Assembly (NCBI GenBank): GCA_002386045.1
Contig: DGEQ01000055.1
Coordinates: 316-10,915 of the forward strand
Length of the DNA: 10,600 bases
Direction: 5' to 3'
Source of the DNA: Hungateiclostridiaceae bacterium UBA3922
GTDB taxonomy: Bacteria; Bacillota; Clostridia; Acetivibrionales; DTU013
The translations under genes and the position numbers were made by a program. The notes beneath the pieces are model-generated. The model was not told the origin of the DNA. It was given only the letters and a program-made list of their open reading frames with translations, and ran no database searches. The number at the start of each line of letters is the position of its first letter. Position 1 is the first letter of the stretch. Shown here piece after piece: positions 9,201 to 10,600 of this stretch.

Positions 9201-9303
9201 TCTCCGCGCAAAACCTGTGCCTTGAGGAATCGAGCTTTGAAAGGAGATATATGATAATACCGGCCAGAACAACATATGATGCAGCTATCACTATAAAAAT
9301 CAT
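229..9303 (-). CDS. cgs: cyclic beta-1,2-glucan synthase (GT84-GH189-GH94 multidomain membrane protein)
   Basis: This 3024-residue protein belongs to the NdvB/ChvB/Cgs family; proteobacterial members are about 2830-2870 residues. A membrane helix (about 3-21) precedes a cytoplasmic region with a family-typical ELWAMP stretch (about 180-184). Helices flank GT84 at about 422-441, 446-466, 832-870, 893-921 and 957-1000. GT84 motifs seen are D538/D541, DAD at 637-639, HDLLEG at 750-755 and RLHRW at 782-786; this domain polymerises glucose from UDP-glucose. The GH189-type transglycosylase (about 1400-1640), expected to cyclise the glucan, has WGISESGY (E1516), FYEA (E1586) and SYMAHHQGM (1606-1614). 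Two beta-sandwich modules (about 1690 and 2170 on) lead into a GH94 phosphorylase domain (about 2480-2900) with FRDQLQD, DWNDGM (2646-2651), H2805 and TWYTGAAGW. Oddities are a charged linker at about 1234-1281 and a Gly/Ala-rich tail after about 2966. The start is set by GGTGAT eight bases upstream and the helix that follows. There is no frameshift. The family call is very secure; the actual product is inferred. Confidence 0.95.
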   Translation of the reverse strand: MIFIVIAASYVVLAGIIIYLLSKLDSSRHRFCAEIKGTALDEEGLRKHAEEMARNHPPGKYSRSLSWLIRRLNDNYSLIYGIYRDLSRDVRESLPTPPSAEWLLDNFYIIEEQVKLIRRNLSRGRYSRLPVLKSGYYRGYPRVYSIALEIVAHTGGSIDEKSITSFIQAYQSHSLLSMSELWAMPLMLRIALIESIRNTCEAIRAARQEWRSAEMLVARIIDAGADEQKIDQIIGTGLDAAGTITPSFAEHLTSRLRKHGKILSAVTALLDQRLKADGLSTADLTMAEHKTQAETQVAIGNSITGLRLISELDWSDIFESVSKTEQILREDPNGVYPLMDFESRDYYRHEVEKLARAFGAPETQVAEKAVECAKEGGESPKDHVGFYLVGNGRKTLVDRISKTVRRRRRLRFSLLGKPKRLYVGMVACMTVFMAAYFMYYAWTNGPSVPAMAAAGVLVLLPSTELALRFTNTIISHLYSPVLLPKLELRNGIPEDRATFVIIPALLTSPEQATGLVRQMEVFYLANREANLFFALVGDFRDAPSEKQDMDAAITDAALEAVRELNAKYPAGGKQIFYYMHRSRKYNASQDRWMGWERKRGAIIEFNRLLRGAQDTSFDIISGDLSGLPRIRYVITLDADTCLPMGAAKRLIGAMAHPLNRAVFNEETGKVEEGYGILQPRISVSIPGANRSLFTRIFAGQGGIDPYTTAVSDIYQDIFDEGIFTGKGIYDVDVFIAALHECIPDNTVLSHDLLEGCYVRAGLVSDIELVDGYPGSYGSYAARLHRWVRGDWQLLPWLGSHVRDRSGNRVRNNISCLSKWKILDNMRRSLLPPALFALFAAGLLFLPGSVFAWTGFAAAVAAAPLLNGLLDSLLSGSITFAESRTKTAVISGMKAAVCQSVLIFMFIPHQAYLILDAVIRTLYRVVFSHRNMLEWVTAADTEARSKNSLAGYIRKMWFSVPAASLSLISVAVDPERSPVPAVTAALAWLAAPVAAYMISRPTARKQSRISDEDIAMLRRLSRKTWRFFEDFSTEEDNYLPPDNHQLDPPKGTAHRTSPTNIGLLLLSVLSAHDLGYIGADGLAERTGNIVGTLEKMEKWKGHLYNWYDTRTLQILRPRYVSTVDSGNLVGYLMVLKEGMAEYRDKKLPCMAAAEGLYDTVSIICGEDGNCAKDRQDVGPGGHMGDDGYKQTYLREMEYEARDILARMSAGGASDVRAWDDGLKALASWSGRMRQTAKDAQDTREKPDMQRMRATEKDGANSLIGSRKNDSAKDAKDGRDPDGWLDKLDAMLGEFVHELYSYYPLLRLPGSAGYIGRFDAGLAEEMFVPASPAELLARYRKAEAVLKPGAAKEGSTETEAMRAQVLELLAQGIRHIEEMTDRYDDLVRRISDLIDSTEFAPLFDKKRLLFSIGYNAEEGRLSKSYYDLLASEARQASFIAIARGEVDRKHWMRLGRKMTASDGGMGLVSWTGTMFEYLMPALIMCSYENTILDETYSFVVRMQKKYGRQRNIPWGISESGYSALDFRLNYQYRAFGVPELGLKRGLANDMVTAPYASLLALSTDPAAVAENLRELKRLGMEGTYGFYEAVDFTPSRLNKNSMFSIVKSYMAHHQGMSLASLNNFFNRGILQKRFHSIPVIRSAELLLQEKMPERILYAKEYRQERAGRIKRTEHVEGMAIRTYGMPKHLPPNVHLLSNGEYTVAITDGGSGYSRAGAIAVNRWVPDYFEKKGFYIFIQNINSNTAWSATSEPYGQEPEKYRVVFSPDRAVFIRRNGNIESRLEVTVSPEDNAEVRRITLTNHSEHSRIIELTSYFEAVAGPWQEDAAHPAFSKLFVRTEYVRDHKCLLAVRRPRKEGEKPVWLVHAMSVEEDHAIGEMQFETDRMRFIGRNRDITNAEALEPDQPLSGSQGPVLDPVMSLRRRLRIEPGGSVRAVYSVALASSRKEALELADKYNDFRISDRTFELAWTRSRVENRYLGLAPDDVVSYLDMVPFLLYGSSFRKAWAKHIESNTCSQQDLWTFGISGDLPIMLAVLEAEDEDILDWILKGHEYLRMKGLYTDLVVLINKVEGYNQPLNEKVRNAIAASHARELAGKPGGVYVINSSDIGPQQISLLYTAARLVVEESPEVFTGRLRESRLVAEAMPAASACFDSEKRSQIKVHDMPEEEDLQFFNGIGGFSRDGTEYVLMLGGGRRTPLPWSNIVANRDFGFLVTESGGGYTWYKNSREFKLTPWANDPVTDRQGEIFYVSDLDEKCHWSLTPMPIGGSGTYTVRHGFGYSVFEHESNGIRQSLTLFTAQELPVKVCSITLKNLTGRQRRLRATYYIRPVLGVNDSLTSPFIVTKGDDRGMLFITNRFSRDFGDCIVFLASGSDGVSYTGDRALFMGHRGDAAEPAGLSGENLNEVTGAGLDPCAVISCTKVIDPEEEAVVVFLLGCAGSAEEALAMKDLLAGPESARAELERVKASWRERLWAIRLRTPDDSFDTIMNGWLLYQTIACRLWARSAYYQAGGAYGFRDQLQDCMALLNIWPELSREQILLHASRQFREGDVQHWWHAERGNGIRTRYSDDLLWLAFVTAEYLEKTGDESILHERVPFLEGNLLAEGEYERYEEPRQADIEASLYDHCVLAIDVSLRTGPHGLPLIGSGDWNDGMNAVGREGTGESVWLAWFLLTILNRFIPICLRMKDFRRAETYREKAAMLIESIEREAWDGSWYRRAYFDDGTPLGSARNPECMIDSISQSWAVISGMAKPARAREAMEAVQRFLVDADEGIVKLLTPPFDDGDLQPGYIKGYLPGVRENGGQYTHAAAWVVLALAKLGMGNKAGEIFHMLNPINHTRTGIEYSRYKTEPYVIAADVYAVSPHAGRGGWTWYTGAAGWLYRVGLEYIAGFMKKGEKLYIDPCIPGSWRSFTITYRYKNAVYNIEIRNPDGSCSGVSHMIVDGRVSNEGFVELSTDGVHNVEVIMGVPYHLPAGPGPGEAGLKSGAGKGPGYAGTRDAEHAGTMDARNADAVSRNTAGAVGAKPGK
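286..333 (-). repeat. two-copy 24-bp tandem repeat coding in the glucan synthase tail
   Basis: Within the C-terminal tail the eight-residue unit AGTRDAEH (333-310) is followed directly by AGTMDARN (309-286) and then by a partial AD. At the DNA level the units share a CCGCAT...CATCC...TGGT pattern on the plus strand. This looks like a small in-frame duplication in a low-complexity tail of about 58 residues that lies beyond the conserved end of the GH94 domain. Such tails are usually disordered and vary in length between relatives. No function can be given. Confidence 0.55.
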
Positions 9304-9310
9304 CCGGAAA

Positions 9311-9363
9311 AATCACCATTCCATGCAATTTTCGTTCTAATAGCATGCCCTGAAATGGTGATT
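9311..9363 (-). promoter_or_regulatory. leader hairpin that would mask the glucan synthase ribosome binding site
   Basis: AATCACCATT (9311-9320) and AATGGTGATT (9354-9363) are perfect 10-bp inverted repeats. An inner pair, CATGC (9322-9326) with GCATG (9343-9347), extends the stem across a 1 x 6 internal loop and leaves a 16-base AU-rich loop. In the minus-strand mRNA the 3' arm contains the GGTGAT ribosome site of the glucan synthase, so the folded leader would hide it. That arrangement is typical of translational control by an RNA thermometer, protein or attenuation switch. The pairing is seen directly; the regulatory role is inferred. The same palindrome could instead be a DNA operator. 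Confidence 0.5.
9312..9317 (-). promoter_or_regulatory. Shine-Dalgarno site of the glucan synthase gene
   Basis: The minus strand reads GGTGAT, then eight bases (TTTTCCGG), then ATG at 9303. GGTGAT matches the 3' end of bacterial 16S rRNA, and the spacing is normal. This fixes the start of the 3024-residue frame just before its first membrane helix. Confidence 0.7.
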
Positions 9364-9365
9364 AT
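9353..9365 (+). repeat. AAATGGTG(T)ATTAT motif, copy 1 (other copy on the minus strand at 9511-9524)
   Basis: AAATGGTGATTAT on the plus strand at 9353-9365 recurs on the minus strand at 9524-9511 as AAATGGTGTATTAT, differing by one inserted T. A shorter relative, GAATGGTGATT, is on the minus strand at 9310-9321 and includes the ribosome site of the glucan synthase. Three related sites in about 215 bp ahead of one gene could be binding sites for a regulator. They may also be by-products of the hairpins they belong to. No known regulator consensus is recognised. Confidence 0.35.
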
Positions 9366-9436
9366 CATGTTACGCTCCAAATGATTCCATGGCAGGACGA
9401 TGATACCGACCGCAGATCCGCAAATTACAGACCGGC

Positions 9437-9608
9437 CAGGGTGTGCAAAAATTCAAGTGTTGCAACATGAAAGGCACATATTTATTGCAGTTTATCAATA
9501 AAAAGGTTACATAATACACCATTTACCTGTATTATAGCAACTCAAATATGTCCCTGGATCGGAAAAACGAGAGAATAACATGCAATACTTGTGATTTTGT
9601 ACACCCTG
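9437..9608 (+). repeat. 172-bp palindromic element with 27-bp terminal inverted repeats (MITE-like, or a structured RNA)
   Basis: The arms at 9437-9463 and 9582-9608 are both 27 bases and match at 22 of 27 positions as reverse complements. The outer part is CAGGGTGT and the inner part CAAGT.TTGC. If the plus strand is transcribed, three of the five mismatches become G-U wobbles, leaving only two unpaired positions. Inside are further stems: 9473-9483 with 9544-9553 (10 pairs, one bulge), TTTATTG/CAATAAA (9481-9487, 9496-9502) and ATAATACA/TGTATTAT (9511-9518, 9528-9535). TACAG (9426-9430) and CTGTA (9611-9615) could extend the base. There is no open reading frame and no clear target-site duplication. 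It could be a non-autonomous insertion element, a repeated intergenic palindrome or a non-coding RNA. I cannot decide between these from one copy. Confidence 0.6.
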
Positions 9609-9616
9609 CCCTGTAT

Positions 9617-9639
9617 CCGAACATGCAGCATGCATCCGG
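9617..9639 (-). terminator. weak hairpin just after the patatin gene
   Basis: ATGCA (9623-9627) and TGCAT (9631-9635) form a 5-bp stem with a 3-base loop, and CCG (9617-9619) with CGG (9637-9639) closes it across a 3 x 1 internal loop. It begins 17 bp after the patatin stop codon, where a terminator is expected. It has no U-run and the stem is weak, so this is only a possible 3' stem. Confidence 0.2.
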
Positions 9640-9656
9640 GCAAGACGTAAAACAGG

Positions 9657-10526
9657 TCATCCGGACCGTGTTTTTTTGAGGTGATCCTCCAGCACCCTGC
9701 AAGCATCGTCATAACCAAGTTTCAGACTGCGGCGGGCGGTCTCGTTGCTGAAATCCATGACCGAGGACAGGTTTTCCGATGGCGAGATGCTGATGATGTT
9801 CAGCCCTTCGGTATTGACCCGCCTTTTGATGCCCATCCCGTAAGTCCTCAGCACTATGATGTCCTTGAATCCCCTGCTGCTGACGAGATTTATCGGAAGG
9901 TTGTTGTAGAGGGCACCGTCTATGAATGCCCTGCCGTCTATTATCGTCCTTTTGAACGCGGGAAAGCTGGCGCTTGCTATAACGTAATCCACAAGCTGCC
10001 CTTCCGGTATCTCTTCCTTGTATGCCTCCACGGCTCTCCGCGCCGTAAGGTCAACGGTAACTATGCCGAACCCGACAGGCGAACTCCTGATCCTGTCTTC
10101 GCTGAGTACGCTCTTCACCAGCTTCTCAAGTGGCGTCACATCCAGTCCGCCCTCGGCTATCACTTTCCTGACGTACCGCACGAGCTTTCTCAGTGTACCC
10201 GGCTTGTAATCGCTGGCAAGGAGCCTGTTGTAAAGGTCATTGTCCAGGTTGATGACGAGGTCCGGCCTGAGTTCATGCCAGATATCATAAGCCAGGCCGA
10301 TATCGCCCTGGACCACCATGGCCCCGTTGAGCGCGCCGACGGACGTGCCTGCTACCATCGATATGTCGAAACCCATTTCCATTATCGCCTTGCAGGCGCC
10401 TATCTGGTACGCTCCGCGGCCCCCGCCCCCTTCAAGGACCAGGCCGAACGGAACAGTGTCCGTGGACATTTCCCTGCTGCGCGGCCCTGCCTGGACGGAT
10501 GATAAGCAGCCCCGTGTATCAGTCAC
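9657..10526 (-). CDS. patatin-like phospholipase (lipid acyl hydrolase)
   Basis: This is a Ser-Asp dyad hydrolase of the bacterial patatin family, expected to release fatty acids from phospholipids or related lipids in the cytoplasm or at the inner membrane face. Counting from the GTG start (289 residues), the oxyanion-hole loop GGGGRG is at 33-38, the nucleophile elbow GTSVG has Ser62, the conserved ASASFPAF block lies at about 184-191, and the catalytic aspartate is D203 in DGA. There is no signal peptide or membrane helix. Length and motif order are normal. Start: GTG at 10526 has AAGGGAGA seven bases upstream. An ATG at 10469 would give 270 residues, with the usual short lead before LVLEGGG, but only a poorly spaced AGGG. 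An ATG at 10598 is in frame too, and the frame is open to the window edge. It is separated from the glucan synthase by 353 bp. The family is secure; the substrate is unknown. Confidence 0.9.
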   Translation of the reverse strand: MTDTRGCLSSVQAGPRSREMSTDTVPFGLVLEGGGGRGAYQIGACKAIMEMGFDISMVAGTSVGALNGAMVVQGDIGLAYDIWHELRPDLVINLDNDLYNRLLASDYKPGTLRKLVRYVRKVIAEGGLDVTPLEKLVKSVLSEDRIRSSPVGFGIVTVDLTARRAVEAYKEEIPEGQLVDYVIASASFPAFKRTIIDGRAFIDGALYNNLPINLVSSRGFKDIIVLRTYGMGIKRRVNTEGLNIISISPSENLSSVMDFSNETARRSLKLGYDDACRVLEDHLKKTRSG

Positions 10527-10533
10527 AGTTGCA

Positions 10534-10542
10534 TCTCCCTTT
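10534..10542 (-). promoter_or_regulatory. probable Shine-Dalgarno site for the patatin GTG start
   Basis: The minus strand reads AAAGGGAGA followed by seven bases and GTG at 10526. It is a better placed site than that of the downstream ATG at 10469, and it decides the start chosen here. If the gene instead begins at or beyond 10598, this match is coincidental. Confidence 0.4.
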
Positions 10543-10600
10543 CCCGGGTCGATATTTTTCGTAAGACGGGCCGGGGAAACTCCTCCGCTGCTGGGCATTA

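Larger units (their letters stand above)
9304..9656. other. 353-bp non-coding region between the patatin and glucan synthase genes
   Basis: No credible reading frame is seen here. The region is AT-richer than the genes and full of inverted repeats: a ribosome-site hairpin at 9311-9363, a 172-bp palindromic element at 9437-9608 with internal stems, and a small hairpin at 9617-9639. A TATAAT hexamer occurs on the minus strand at about 9530-9535, but no -35-like hexamer lies at proper spacing, so I do not call a promoter for the glucan synthase. Its promoter should still lie in this interval, because the gap and its folds argue against simple read-through from the patatin gene. Confidence 0.6.

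Noticed and set aside
9530..9535. TATAAT hexamer on the minus strand as a promoter -10 box
   Set aside because: No reasonable -35 hexamer lies 16-18 bases upstream, and the hexamer is part of an 8-bp inverted repeat inside the palindromic element.
9437..9608. Full insertion sequence with a transposase
   Set aside because: The element is only 172 bp, has no open reading frame, and no target-site duplication could be identified at its borders.
9304..9656. Known riboswitch or T-box leader
   Set aside because: No recognised aptamer core or T-box sequence was seen; only generic stems are present.
9681..10502. 273-codon plus-strand open frame
   Set aside because: It is a shadow of the patatin gene, which shows all family motifs on the minus strand.
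1..10600. CRISPR array, tRNA or rRNA
   Set aside because: No regularly spaced direct repeats and no tRNA or rRNA-like sequence were seen on either strand.

Overview
This window looks bacterial and holds two substantial genes plus the first 20 codons of a third. All are on the minus strand, so the order of transcription runs from high to low coordinates. Coding GC is by eye in the middle to upper 50s percent, while the intergenic DNA is clearly AT-richer. Shine-Dalgarno matches (GGTGAT, AAGGGAGA, AGGAG) fit a bacterial 16S tail. The patatin sequence and the style of the glucan synthase suggest a moderately GC-rich member of the Clostridia/Firmicutes rather than an alphaproteobacterium. That placement is inference from sequence style and is not certain.

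Layout in transcription order: (1) a patatin-like phospholipase gene, 9657 to about 10526, whose true start may lie at a GTG with a good ribosome binding site; (2) a 353-bp intergenic region, 9304-9656, unusually rich in secondary structure. It holds a 172-bp palindromic element (9437-9608) closed by 27-bp imperfect inverted repeats with several smaller hairpins inside, and a separate hairpin (9311-9363) that would bury the ribosome binding site of the next gene; (3) one giant gene, 229-9303, encoding a 3024-residue multidomain membrane protein of the cyclic beta-1,2-glucan synthase family (NdvB/ChvB/Cgs), with GT84, GH189-type and GH94 modules and a non-family low-complexity C-terminal tail; (4) a 168-bp gap with two overlapping strong hairpins and an AT-rich promoter-like stretch; (5) the 5' end of a further minus-strand gene (1-60) with a strong AGGAG site, cut by the window edge and unidentifiable.

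The glucan synthase would use UDP-glucose in the membrane to build linear beta-1,2-glucan (GT84), cyclise it by transglycosylation (GH189) and trim or size it by phosphorolysis (GH94). No exporter (NdvA/ChvA type) or glucan-modifying enzyme is visible. The patatin protein is a lipid acyl hydrolase with no obvious biochemical tie to the glucan, and the large structured gap argues that the two are transcribed separately.

The most unexplained signals are non-coding: the 172-bp palindromic element (a MITE-like insertion or a structured RNA) and the ribosome-site-masking hairpin in the glucan synthase leader, together with a repeated AAATGGTG(T)ATTAT motif that links the two. No tRNA, rRNA, CRISPR array or transposase gene was seen.
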